From contig CALKOC010000008.1 of the NCBI GenBank assembly GCA_938091085.1, positions 1 through 64,000 of the forward strand: a DNA stretch of 64,000 nt, in the 5' to 3' direction. The notes below the pieces were generated by a model. The model searched no databases, had not been told where the DNA came from, and saw only the letters and a list, made by a program, of their open reading frames with translations. Every line of letters begins with the position of its first letter. The stretch's first letter is position 1. The stretch is from an uncultured Alphaproteobacteria bacterium (lineage in GTDB: Bacteria > Pseudomonadota > Alphaproteobacteria > RS24). Shown here piece by piece: positions 8,742-17,348 of this stretch. The position numbers were made by a program, and so were the translations under genes.

Positions 8742-10460
8742 CTAATTTCCAGCAGGTTCGGGCTTAAGTAAGGCCCTTCCCCACATTGTACCATAAAAAA
8801 TTCGGCCTTTTTCATCAATGGTAGGGCCAGAGAATTCTGAATTAAACTTCTGCCCGCCGATAATATAATGAAATGTTTCATTGCCAGTATCCCAATTCAG
8901 GGCTTCCAGCGTCCATTCCTTATTGCGCGCACCGATAAAATACACCTGCCTTGTACCGAGACTGACCCAAGGTACACCATTAGGGGAGCTGACCTCGGCA
9001 TTCACCCAAGCATTATAAAGTTTTCGAGTCTCTGGGTCCCATTGAAATTTTTGTACACCATAAGGTTGAATATCTGGATTACCGCCAAGCGGCCCAATGA
9101 ACAAACCATTCACACCACCATCTTTCGGCATGAATGATGGCACATTTCTCGGCTGGTTATTAACCACAAGAACACCATACCCTGCGACAATTACAGTTTG
9201 TTCAGTCTGAATTTTTTTAAGATTTAGTGGCCCCATCGTTACCGGTGCTAGACCGGCAATGCGGCGTGAAGGGGCGCCCGGTAATTTTTCCCAGTCCTCG
9301 GGAATTGCATCGCGCCACATTAGCGTGATATTCATAAGATCATCACCATCAGTCAATGCAATCAATCGATCTTCATCGCCAAATCCCATAAGGGCTGGTG
9401 TCGCACCGGACCCCCCGCCCTTGCTACTGCGATATTCCGCGACCCATGCGCCGTCTTTTTCATCCTTAGAGAAATCTGCACCAGTCCAGATAACTTTATG
9501 CATATGATTGCGAGACACGACGTAAATGCCGCCCTCGTCATCAAGCGCAATAGAGTTTCTAACCCAACCATAACCGACCCCCAATGACTCGGTGTTTTCT
9601 TCATCTGCATATGTCAGTTGAATGATACGATGCTGCGTCAAATCAGAAGAAATGGCGACCAGATATCCGTTTTCCGTCGGGTAAACAATCCAGCCATCAT
9701 AGGTCATATTCATACCCACTGTTGGACCAGCAGCGTTTTCCGGCAGTCTGAAAATAGCTTTTTCAACAATTTCAGAGCCTGCGTCACCTTCTACAGCATC
9801 ACCGTATGCACGGATTGAACCATCTTTATTGGCAATATAAATCCAGCCGTTTTTCCCAACGACACAATAAACGCCAGAAATATCCATTAACGGACTGACT
9901 GCTTTCATTGCCGTCGGCAAATTCCAGACACTATTATCCTTGTCTAGACTTGCCGTAATTTTCTCTGCCCAAGCCTCATTATATTTTTCGAATTTGTCAC
10001 TCGGCATATGCGCCAAGATTTCATAAGTCTCACTATCCAACTTATAGATACCATTAACGCCATTGGCCCAAATAACACGCCTTCCATCGGGGTATAGGCT
10101 GGATGTATAAGCACCAAAATAACCTGGCCCCAAAAATTGATAGACAATTTCCTCTGGCTTTAATCTTCGCGTCACATCCATCGGACCTTTAATCGCAGTG
10201 GCATCCTGTTGAGAAGGATCACCATGCGGTAAAGCATTTACGCCATCAGCAAGTTCGGTATTTTTCGGTGCCAGGAGCATACCCACATCTGAACCGCGAA
10301 GAGCCTCAGGCAGATCAGGTGCTAAGGACAATGCTGGCCATTGCTTTCCGGGGACTGGCGTTTTGCCAGGCGGCATTAAAATTTTAACTGTAATTGCCAA
10401 CCCAGCAATTAGTAACAAAAGGCCTGCAAAGGCCGTAAGAATGATTTTTTTAAATGACAT
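8742..10460 (-). CDS. Membrane-anchored beta-propeller-like protein of unknown function
   Basis: A 572-residue protein with one N-terminal membrane segment (about residues 5-27), which places the bulk in the periplasm. The remainder is strand-rich with repeated Gly/Asp/Trp blades (for example VIWANGVNGIYKLD and WIYIANKDGSIRAYGD), resembling PQQ- or SMP30-type beta-propellers. No catalytic motif is recognised. It is the last gene of a minus-strand run (SDR, sulfotransferase, SnoaL, this gene; 11 bp after the SnoaL gene) and lies next to a receptor gene. A periplasmic binding or oxidising role on the imported substrate is possible but unproven. The ATG at 10460 has AAGAG upstream. Confidence 0.7.
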   Translation of the reverse strand: MSFKKIILTAFAGLLLLIAGLAITVKILMPPGKTPVPGKQWPALSLAPDLPEALRGSDVGMLLAPKNTELADGVNALPHGDPSQQDATAIKGPMDVTRRLKPEEIVYQFLGPGYFGAYTSSLYPDGRRVIWANGVNGIYKLDSETYEILAHMPSDKFEKYNEAWAEKITASLDKDNSVWNLPTAMKAVSPLMDISGVYCVVGKNGWIYIANKDGSIRAYGDAVEGDAGSEIVEKAIFRLPENAAGPTVGMNMTYDGWIVYPTENGYLVAISSDLTQHRIIQLTYADEENTESLGVGYGWVRNSIALDDEGGIYVVSRNHMHKVIWTGADFSKDEKDGAWVAEYRSSKGGGSGATPALMGFGDEDRLIALTDGDDLMNITLMWRDAIPEDWEKLPGAPSRRIAGLAPVTMGPLNLKKIQTEQTVIVAGYGVLVVNNQPRNVPSFMPKDGGVNGLFIGPLGGNPDIQPYGVQKFQWDPETRKLYNAWVNAEVSSPNGVPWVSLGTRQVYFIGARNKEWTLEALNWDTGNETFHYIIGGQKFNSEFSGPTIDEKGRIFYGTMWGRALLKPEPAGN

Positions 10461-10471
10461 GAGTTTTTCTC

Positions 10472-10918
10472 TTATTCTTGTGCTTGAAAATCTGCTGGCA
10501 GGTTATGGAAATAACTACACTCTTCATTACGATGGCGAATACGCCAACCTTTATCGGTGCGCACAAATTCATCGACATACCAAGCACCTACAAAAAAGAC
10601 ATGGGGTTGATTTTCCCGTTCAACTATCATTGGGTTAAATAAAATTGTACGGGTCTTGGCTTCATCACCATTAAAATTGATAAGCGGCACACCAATCATG
10701 TGCTGGCCACCATTAAATTGCTGTAAAGCCCTGTCCAGATATTCTTTAGCTTCCGGCAAAGTACATTTCAGGCCACCGGTGGCGGTGTAATCTATAATCG
10801 CATCTTCAGTGAAAAAGTTATCCAAAGCCTCCCAATCTCTATTATCAATCGCTTCACAATAGAGTGCGAGAATGTTTTGAATCTCCATTCTGTCCGATAG
10901 TTCTTGATGACTGATCAT
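10472..10918 (-). CDS. SnoaL-like / NTF2-superfamily protein
   Basis: A 148-residue protein with the SnoaL_4-type pattern: an N-terminal helix ending in ALYCEAIDNRDWEALDNFF, then an Asp-rich turn (TEDAIIDY), and a C-terminal strand pair with WRIRHRNEE. Members are hydratases, dehydratases, isomerases or binders in steroid, polyketide and aromatic pathways, so the reaction is open. GGGGGG lies 4-5 bases upstream of the ATG. It is 43 bp after the sulfotransferase gene and 11 bp before the propeller gene. Confidence 0.78.
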   Translation of the reverse strand: MISHQELSDRMEIQNILALYCEAIDNRDWEALDNFFTEDAIIDYTATGGLKCTLPEAKEYLDRALQQFNGGQHMIGVPLINFNGDEAKTRTILFNPMIVERENQPHVFFVGAWYVDEFVRTDKGWRIRHRNEECSYFHNLPADFQAQE

Positions 10919-10961
10919 GATACCCCCCGATCATTTAATTTTAAGCACTTACTAAATTAGA

Positions 10962-12119
10962 CTAGCCTTCTCCCAGATAGTTTTGGCGATATACCGCAAA
11001 TTTTTCTTTAATCATGTCTTCTGAAAGACCAAAATCAGAAATGTCGTATTTGTGCGGCGCCCGGTCCTCTCTTTTATTAGCTTCAATCCACTGCCCCATA
11101 TCCTCAATGACATCCGGGGTAACATCTATACCTGCCGCCTCTAAAACACGCTGTCCTTGCCCAACAGGATCTTTCAACAATTCGGGATATTTTACATCCA
11201 CGAATCTGTTCTCTGGAGACTTTGAACGAACCGACATAAAAGAATCCGTCCATTGGCTTAATCTTTCAAACCAATATTCCCCAACCATTGCATGAGTAAT
11301 ATCTTCTGACCCCATGCGATAGAGTGTGGATTCCATACTACAATAAGACGGCACAGTTGAAACCGGATCGCGGTGGGTCATAACAATTTTCGCGTCTGGA
11401 AAAATCTTCATCGCCGTATCCAGCGCCATCAAATGACCCGGTGTTTTAAGCACCCACTTTTTGCCCTGACGCGATGGGTCCTGCCACATAAAAGCCTGAT
11501 AGATTTCTCTCAAGTCTTTGTATGCCTGCTCACTATCTTGTGTTCCGAGCCAAGCGGCATAACTCGGCACATAATATGATGCCTCCAGCATACTGCTTGA
11601 AAAAAGCTGACCGAGAATAATGACTTCCTCGTCTGGCTGATCGATGCTCATCGGGTGAATGGACATAATCTCAGGAATTTTCTCTACCATATAGGCCAGT
11701 ATGCCTTTAGCCGCTTCACGACGCTGGCTCGAGTCACCTTGTGTCTCTCCAGGGAAAGGGGCATAGTTTTGTGTCTCATACCATTTAACACCTGTCATGC
11801 CTTTGGCTGAAGACAACATGCGATGCATCATGGTGCTACCTGTTCGCGGCAGACCAACAACGATTGCACTTACATCTACGGGCAGTTCTTTTATCTCAGG
11901 ATTTTGCTTTACCAATTCGATATGGCGCAATCGATTAACCATGGCATTGATAACCATGCCTTGGGCGCCACCGAGACCTTCTTCATTGAGTCGCGCATCA
12001 TCGTTAATCGATTCAATGAATTTATCCATATGACCGAAAAACCATGTATCACCAAAATCATCCAGACCGGCGGTTTGTCGGGCGGCATCAAGAAGCACAC
12101 CCCTTTCGGGCATGCTCAT
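10962..12119 (-). CDS. Sulfotransferase family protein
   Basis: A 385-residue cytosolic protein of the sulfotransferase-3-like family. The 5'-phosphosulfate loop is VVGLPRTGSTMMHR (about residues 86-100). The 3'-phosphate-binding segment is IVMTHRDPVSTVPSYCSM, following KTPGHLMALD. Known members transfer sulfuryl from PAPS to hydroxyl groups, though many bacterial relatives in catabolic clusters have no known acceptor. Its ATG overlaps the stop codon of the SDR gene (ATGA, 12116-12119), and GGGAGG lies about 9 bases upstream, so the two are translationally coupled. With the sulfatase at 17349 and a second sulfotransferase at 38189, it points to sulfated intermediates or substrates. Confidence 0.82.
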   Translation of the reverse strand: MSMPERGVLLDAARQTAGLDDFGDTWFFGHMDKFIESINDDARLNEEGLGGAQGMVINAMVNRLRHIELVKQNPEIKELPVDVSAIVVGLPRTGSTMMHRMLSSAKGMTGVKWYETQNYAPFPGETQGDSSQRREAAKGILAYMVEKIPEIMSIHPMSIDQPDEEVIILGQLFSSSMLEASYYVPSYAAWLGTQDSEQAYKDLREIYQAFMWQDPSRQGKKWVLKTPGHLMALDTAMKIFPDAKIVMTHRDPVSTVPSYCSMESTLYRMGSEDITHAMVGEYWFERLSQWTDSFMSVRSKSPENRFVDVKYPELLKDPVGQGQRVLEAAGIDVTPDVIEDMGQWIEANKREDRAPHKYDISDFGLSEDMIKEKFAVYRQNYLGEG

Positions 12120-12886
12120 ATACCGTAACCTCCCGATACAGAAATCTGCTGACCAGTTACATAAGCTGCACGATTGGATGCAAGAAACACTGCAGCATGA
12201 CCAATCTCCTCAGGCTGACCCCATCTTTTAAGCGCCAGATTCTTATGAACTTCCGTGACCCATGTTTCGTCAAAATGCCCTTTCTTGGTCAGTTCGAGAA
12301 ACATGCCTGCTTCGATAACGCCAACTAGAACACTATTTGCACGAATTTGATTACGCCCTTCTTCACGCGCAATACCTTGAATGAGCGACTCGTTCGCCGC
12401 CTTCGGTGAAACAGACAAAACGTCTTCATCAGGAAACTTCCAGTCACCCGCAGAACCGAGATGCACCAGCGACCCACCCCCATTTTCGCGCATATGCAAA
12501 ATGCTTGCCTGCGCGGCAGCAAAGAAACCATTAACCTCAGTATTAATTGCCCGCTTCCATTGCTCAGTTGTAACATCAGCAATCCTTACCTGATCAACAA
12601 GTGGTCCCGCCCCCCATACAAGTGTGTGGACACGACCATGCGTTTCAGCCGCTTCGGCAAGCGCTTTCGCGGCGGCACCATCCTCGGTTACATCACAATG
12701 ATGAAGTGAAACTTTGCGCCCTAAGGCTTCAGCTTGTTCAGCAATGCCTTTTGCAACGTCTTCTTTTGAGCGCCAAATAAGAGCCAAGTCAGCCCCTGCT
12801 TTTGCGAATTCCATTGCAACATGTTGACCAATACCTCCAGTCGCACCAAAAATTAAAACCGCTCCTTGTGAAAACATTTCCTGCAT
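12116..12886 (-). CDS. Atypical short-chain dehydrogenase/reductase (Tyr to Ser at the catalytic site)
   Basis: A 256-residue SDR with a GATGGIG nucleotide-binding loop (residues 14-20), an N-terminal Rossmann fold and the conserved C-terminal GGYGI end. The catalytic Tyr-x3-Lys is not present: the aligned segment reads Ser158-Val-Ser-Pro-Lys162, so the general acid/base Tyr is replaced by Ser while the Lys remains. A Ser is kept at 145. It may be a divergent reductase using another acid, or a non-catalytic subunit. The ATG at 12886 is chosen because GAGGGGAGTGG directly precedes it; a GTG five codons earlier is less likely. It is the first gene of the minus-strand run down to 8742, and is divergent from the SDR at 13042. 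Confidence 0.8.
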   Translation of the reverse strand: MQEMFSQGAVLIFGATGGIGQHVAMEFAKAGADLALIWRSKEDVAKGIAEQAEALGRKVSLHHCDVTEDGAAAKALAEAAETHGRVHTLVWGAGPLVDQVRIADVTTEQWKRAINTEVNGFFAAAQASILHMRENGGGSLVHLGSAGDWKFPDEDVLSVSPKAANESLIQGIAREEGRNQIRANSVLVGVIEAGMFLELTKKGHFDETWVTEVHKNLALKRWGQPEEIGHAAVFLASNRAAYVTGQQISVSGGYGI

Positions 12887-12961
12887 ATCCACTCCCCTCA
12901 CTTAATGAAAGCTCCAGTGCTTTCGCCGTTCTTTAACAAATTGATAAACTAAAAATCTTGT

Positions 12962-13011
12962 GCAACAGTAACTTCATAAAATTTTGTCGCAAGTTGAATT
13001 TCATAAAATTT
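12962..13011. repeat. 27-bp-period imperfect direct repeat in a divergent promoter
   Basis: TTCATAAAATTT occurs at 12973-12984 and 13000-13011, each copy preceded 11 bases earlier by GCAA (12962 and 12989). The pair lies between two divergent SDR genes, 30-70 bp before the plus-strand start. A regulator binding in tandem, or a duplicated promoter element, would explain it. Confidence 0.45.
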
Positions 13012-13041
13012 CTATCGAAAAAAAGTTTAGTTGGAGGTATC

Positions 13042-13821
13042 ATGCTTTTAAAAGATAAAGTTGTAATCATTAATGGGGTCGGCCCGGGCATGGGACAGTC
13101 CATGGCAAAACTGGCAGCACGCGAAGGTGCTAAGGTTGGTATGGGCGCTCGCAATCAAGAGTTTTTAGACTCTGTCGCTGCAGAAATAAAAGAGAGTGGC
13201 GGCGAAGTTGTTGCTGTATCAACCGATATCTCACAAGAAGACCAATGCCAAAACCTCGCCAATAAAGTTGTCGAAGCTTTTGGCAGAATCGATGGATTAG
13301 TGAACTCCGCTTATCTTCATGGTGAATGGGCAACAACTGATGTTGCAGACACCTCAAGCTGGTCAGCCCTTTATGAAGTGAACTGCCTTGGTGCTCTGCG
13401 TATGGCGCAAGCCTGCCTCCCTTCAATGAAAGAGCAAGGCGGCGGGGCGATTGTGAATGTTTCAACAATGGCAACAGTCAATCCATTTCCCGGAGAAGCT
13501 GCCTATGCAGCAAGCAAGGGCGCGATGCTCGCAATGACACGCCACATGGCAAAAGATTTTGGACAATTCGGTATCCGCGTGAATGCCACCCGCATGGGTT
13601 GGATTGGCGGTAAGCCGGTTTATGATTATATCGATCGACAGGTAGAGGCTGGCTTTGACAGAGATGCGGTTGTCGGTGAAATCACTCAGCGTATCCCTCT
13701 CGGCATTATTCCGCCGGAAGAAGATTGCGCTTTGGCGGTTCTCTATTTTATCTCAGATTATGCACGCGTTGTTTCCGGAGGCACTCTGGATGTCAATGGC
13801 GGTCAATATATGGCGCCATAA
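13042..13821 (+). CDS. Classical short-chain dehydrogenase/reductase
   Basis: A 259-residue SDR. The nucleotide loop reads NGVGPGMG (residues 11-18), an unusual variant of TGxxxGxG. The catalytic residues are Ser141 and Tyr155-x3-Lys159 (YAASK). The C-terminus has the usual SGGTLDVNGG motif. Members oxidise or reduce secondary alcohols and ketones; a hydroxysteroid or beta-hydroxyacyl-CoA role is plausible. The start at 13042 follows TTGGAGG by five bases; an upstream in-frame extension of 28 codons is Lys/Phe-rich and unlike the family. First gene of a four-gene run (13042-17311); the next ATG is three bases after its stop. Confidence 0.88.
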   Translation: MLLKDKVVIINGVGPGMGQSMAKLAAREGAKVGMGARNQEFLDSVAAEIKESGGEVVAVSTDISQEDQCQNLANKVVEAFGRIDGLVNSAYLHGEWATTDVADTSSWSALYEVNCLGALRMAQACLPSMKEQGGGAIVNVSTMATVNPFPGEAAYAASKGAMLAMTRHMAKDFGQFGIRVNATRMGWIGGKPVYDYIDRQVEAGFDRDAVVGEITQRIPLGIIPPEEDCALAVLYFISDYARVVSGGTLDVNGGQYMAP

Positions 13822-13824
13822 TCC

Positions 13825-14889
13825 ATGGCAGCTCAATCACCTGCGGATGTCTGGAAGGACTTTTGTCATCAACTGGAACAAGCCGGTTCGGATGTACTTA
13901 ATTGGGAGGCTTCACCAATGGAGCAGGCAGAGGGGTTAAGATACCTCTCCCGCCTGTTACGCATTAGCCTTGATATGAATCTTGAAAATGCTGATCCGGC
14001 GTTTCCCTATTTTTATCAAGCCTCCCACGAGACAGCTAAAATCGGCGCTGATAATCCTGATAATATTTACTTAAACGCAACCATTAGCGGACATCATAGC
14101 TACCGCGTTTACGGCAATCGTGGCAGCGCACCGGTTTTCAGCTTTGGCAGTAAAGCCAACCGCTATGCCGTTGACGGCACCATGGCATCCACCGGAGAAC
14201 TTGATGTGCGCGATATGCATGTCGAACCCGATGGAAGCTTCGAAGTGATTGTCAGTAAAGACAAACAAGAAGGCAACTGGCTCCCTCTTGCCGAAGATAG
14301 TTCAATGTTGCTTGTCAGACAGACATTCCTAGATCGCAATTCAGAGGAGCCAGCTAAGGTTCGCATTGAAACCATAGACGGGCCAGCCACACCGCCTTTG
14401 GCCGAAACACAAAATATTGCAGCTGCGTTGACGCGCAGCACAGCTTTTGTGCAGGGAACAGCAAAACTCTTTATCAACTGGGCTGAAACATTCCGGAGTA
14501 ACAATCTCAACACGCTTGATACAGTTGACCAGACAATGTTTTTCAAGGCCGGCGGCGATGCGATGATTTATTATCTCCATGGCTACTGGGATATTCCATC
14601 TGGTAAGGCGTTAAAAATCAAAACATCAATCCCAGAATGCGAGGGCTGGAATTTTCAGCTTAACAATATCTGGATGGAGTCTCTTGATTATCGATATCAC
14701 GACATTCACGTTAACAACGCTTCGGCAAAACTTGACGATGATGGCGGGGTAACGATTATTGTCGGCGAACGCGACCCCGGCTTTGGCAACTGGCTCGATA
14801 CGGCTGGCCACACAAGAGGCACAATGTTGCTCCGCTGGACAGGCGCTAATGAACATCCCGTTCCGACCTGTGAGGTAATAGATTTATGA
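13825..14889 (+). CDS. DUF1214-like protein
   Basis: A 354-residue soluble protein without signal peptide. The middle and C-terminal parts are strand-rich, with repeated signatures such as YRVYGNRG, GSFEVIVSKD, GNWL and GFGNWLDTAGHTRGTMLLRW. These resemble DUF1214 (often seen with DUF1254). The protein at 42676 has the same signatures (FAYRVTGRV, GSFEIL, GNWLA, NWVDTTG), so the two are distant paralogues. The biochemical role is unknown to me; homologues are common near steroid and terpenoid genes. Translational coupling on both sides (3-bp gap before, 4-bp overlap after) suggests it works with the SDR and the SnoaL-like protein. Confidence 0.72.
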   Translation: MAAQSPADVWKDFCHQLEQAGSDVLNWEASPMEQAEGLRYLSRLLRISLDMNLENADPAFPYFYQASHETAKIGADNPDNIYLNATISGHHSYRVYGNRGSAPVFSFGSKANRYAVDGTMASTGELDVRDMHVEPDGSFEVIVSKDKQEGNWLPLAEDSSMLLVRQTFLDRNSEEPAKVRIETIDGPATPPLAETQNIAAALTRSTAFVQGTAKLFINWAETFRSNNLNTLDTVDQTMFFKAGGDAMIYYLHGYWDIPSGKALKIKTSIPECEGWNFQLNNIWMESLDYRYHDIHVNNASAKLDDDGGVTIIVGERDPGFGNWLDTAGHTRGTMLLRWTGANEHPVPTCEVIDL

Positions 14890-15356
14890 CTGAAACATTA
14901 GAAACACGACTTGAAGCTCTAGAGGCAGAAAGCGCAATTCGTAAGCTCAAATACATATATCTAAATGCATGTGACAGCAAAGATGTAGAGACGATTAAAG
15001 CTTGCTTCACCGAAGATGCCGAGTTGGATTATCCGCCTATCGGAAAATTCGGGCTTGACGGTCTTGTTGATATTTTCACGCAGATGGCCGCCACCACGCC
15101 AATAACAGATGTGCATCAGGCACATAATGGCGTGATAAATATTGACGGCGATACGGCGACTGGATTTTGGAATCTTGGTTTCGCAACTTACGATCCAAGA
15201 GATAAATCTTTCCGTCTACTATCGAGTTTCTATCACGACCGCTACCGTAAAACAGAAGCAGGTTGGAAGATAAGCTATTCACGTTCTGAGCCACGGGCAA
15301 TCGTGGATGGCAGTCTCGCAGAAGACAGCATAAAAGCGGAGTGGCTCGCTGAATAA
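14886..15356 (+). CDS. SnoaL-like / NTF2-superfamily protein
   Basis: A 156-residue protein with the SnoaL_4 pattern: an N-terminal amphipathic helix with [24 protein letters not shown], followed by [10 protein letters not shown], then paired strands with a conserved [12 protein letters not shown]. The reaction is unknown. Its ATG overlaps the stop of the DUF1214-like gene by four bases (ATGA), and GAGG lies 9-10 bases upstream. It is more like the protein at 10472 than the true ketosteroid isomerase at 20536. Confidence 0.78.
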   Translation: MTETLETRLEALEAESAIRKLKYIYLNACDSKDVETIKACFTEDAELDYPPIGKFGLDGLVDIFTQMAATTPITDVHQAHNGVINIDGDTATGFWNLGFATYDPRDKSFRLLSSFYHDRYRKTEAGWKISYSRSEPRAIVDGSLAEDSIKAEWLAE

Positions 15357-15394
15357 GTCCCATTAGATTTGCAGACCGACCGGAGGGTTTGGCT

Positions 15395-17311
15395 ATGAAA
15401 CTTATAAAGAAGATTTTTGTTATTCTGTCTGTTTCATTGGCAGCGGTAGCACTGGGTGTTATTATTTTCGATGCCTCAACTCGCTTTAACGACCCAATTT
15501 GGGAGACGGTTGAAGAAGGAACAATTGAAGCCAACATTCCGGAAAAGGAAAAACTATCCTTTAACCCAACGCGTCATTTATTATGGGGCGACTTGCATGT
15601 CCACACATCTTATTCCTATGACGCTTACACTATGGGCACACGCTCCCTGCCAAACGATGCCTATATATTTATGCGTGGCGGCACGATTAAGCATGCCTTC
15701 GGCTACCCTATTCGCGCCGGACGCCCCCTAGATTTTGGTGCCGTTACGGACCATGCAAAATATTTAAACGGACCGCGCAATATGGCAGGCTTAATGAGTG
15801 ACGCGCCGGATGAAGAAATTATCAATGGTTTAAAAAAAGGCAGTGCGTTGCAATACACCTACAGCTTCGTTAATCGCCTGACCAGTACAATGGGTTCGAT
15901 TGAAGCGCGGGACAAATATTTTGGCACAGTTGACGTCAATGACGTATCTATGAGCGCATGGGCAGCAACAATTGAAGCCGCTGAGATGCATAATGACCCC
16001 GGCAGATTTACAACATTCGTAGGTTATGAATGGACTTCAATGCCGAATGAAGAAAACCTTCATAGAAATGTAATTTATAAATCCACACATGTACCGGAAT
16101 ACCCAGTCTCATCAGCCGTGTCCGAAAACCCGGAGGACTTATGGCGCGCACTTGATGAGCAGCGCACGCAAGGCATGGAGATGCTGGCGATACCTCATAA
16201 CTCAAATGTAAGTGACGGTAAAATGTTCGAGTCCCTCACCTTTGAGGGCAAACCTATGAGCGCCGAATATGCCGATTTGAGAAATCGCAATGAACCATTG
16301 GTCGAAATTTTTCAGGTAAAAGGTTCATCAGAAACGCACCCCGACCTCTCGCCAAATGATGAATTCGCCGGATTTGAAATCCTCGATCAGATGCTTACTT
16401 TTGACCAGCGCTTTAGTGAGCCCAAAGGAAGCTATGCACGAGATGCGCTTCAAACCGGATTGAACATGGCGCATCAGAATGAATTTAACCCCTATATGTT
16501 TGGCGTGATTGCAAGTAGTGACAGCCATAACTCCTCATCTTCAGTTGAAGAGGATAATTTTCACGGCAAACTACCTTTGATTGATGGTACGCCTGCGCAA
16601 CGTCTCGGGGTTTCTTTTGTGGGCCTTCCTCAAGATGTAAGTGCTTATGGCGCCGCCGGACTAGTCGCTGTCTGGGCGCAAGAAAACACCAGAGATTCTA
16701 TATTTGATGCCATGGCACGACGCGAAACATTTGCCACATCAGGGCCGCGCATGTCACTTCGGCTGTTTGCAGGATGGGATATTGATCTGGACGCGCTGGA
16801 CAGCGATTGGCTAGACGGCAATTGGCTTGAAACCGCCTATGCCCAAGCAGTGCCAATGGGCAGCATCTTGGAAGGCAGTAAAGATAATACGTCCCCCAAA
16901 CTCCTCGTTCATGCAGATAAAGACCCGATTGGCGCCAATCTCGACAGATTACAGATCATCAAATTGTGGGTGGACAGCAACGGCGAAAGCCATGAAAAAA
17001 TATTTAATATTGCCGCCTCAGATAATCGCTTGTCTCAATCAAAAGACGGCAAACTTCCACCGGTTGGTAATACCGTTAATATTGATAATGCAAGCTATGA
17101 AAATTCTATCGGCGCGGAAACACTTTCTGCAATTTGGCAGGACCCGGAATATGACCCCACACAAAACCCTCTTTATTACGCACGTGTCATTGAAATCCCG
17201 ACACCACGTTACACAACTTATGATGCAAATTTCATGGGTGTCACCGCTCCTGAACCTGCTTTAATTCAAGAACGTGCTGTCAGTTCTGCCATCTGGGTAC
17301 AAACAAAATAA
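15395..17311 (+). CDS. DUF3604 family protein (PHP-like metal-dependent hydrolase fold)
   Basis: A 638-residue protein with an N-terminal hydrophobic anchor or signal (about 5-25), so the domain is probably periplasmic. The metal-binding start of the domain is [11 protein letters not shown] (Asp66, His68, His70), followed by [10 protein letters not shown]. This is the pattern of DUF3604, which resembles PHP phosphoesterases in its metal-ligand arrangement. No substrate is established to my knowledge. The start at 15395 is preferred because CGGAGGG ends eight bases upstream; a TTG two codons earlier sits too close to that site. Last gene of the 13042 run, converging on the sulfatase gene with 37 bp between stops. 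Confidence 0.8.
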   Translation: MKLIKKIFVILSVSLAAVALGVIIFDASTRFNDPIWETVEEGTIEANIPEKEKLSFNPTRHLLWGDLHVHTSYSYDAYTMGTRSLPNDAYIFMRGGTIKHAFGYPIRAGRPLDFGAVTDHAKYLNGPRNMAGLMSDAPDEEIINGLKKGSALQYTYSFVNRLTSTMGSIEARDKYFGTVDVNDVSMSAWAATIEAAEMHNDPGRFTTFVGYEWTSMPNEENLHRNVIYKSTHVPEYPVSSAVSENPEDLWRALDEQRTQGMEMLAIPHNSNVSDGKMFESLTFEGKPMSAEYADLRNRNEPLVEIFQVKGSSETHPDLSPNDEFAGFEILDQMLTFDQRFSEPKGSYARDALQTGLNMAHQNEFNPYMFGVIASSDSHNSSSSVEEDNFHGKLPLIDGTPAQRLGVSFVGLPQDVSAYGAAGLVAVWAQENTRDSIFDAMARRETFATSGPRMSLRLFAGWDIDLDALDSDWLDGNWLETAYAQAVPMGSILEGSKDNTSPKLLVHADKDPIGANLDRLQIIKLWVDSNGESHEKIFNIAASDNRLSQSKDGKLPPVGNTVNIDNASYENSIGAETLSAIWQDPEYDPTQNPLYYARVIEIPTPRYTTYDANFMGVTAPEPALIQERAVSSAIWVQTK

Positions 17312-17348
17312 AGCGCCGCACCACTTATATCTGACAGTATGTTTTGCC

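Noticed and set aside
12958-13041. A 28-codon extension of the SDR at 13042
   Set aside because: It covers the repeat-bearing promoter region; TTGGAGG directly precedes the ATG at 13042.
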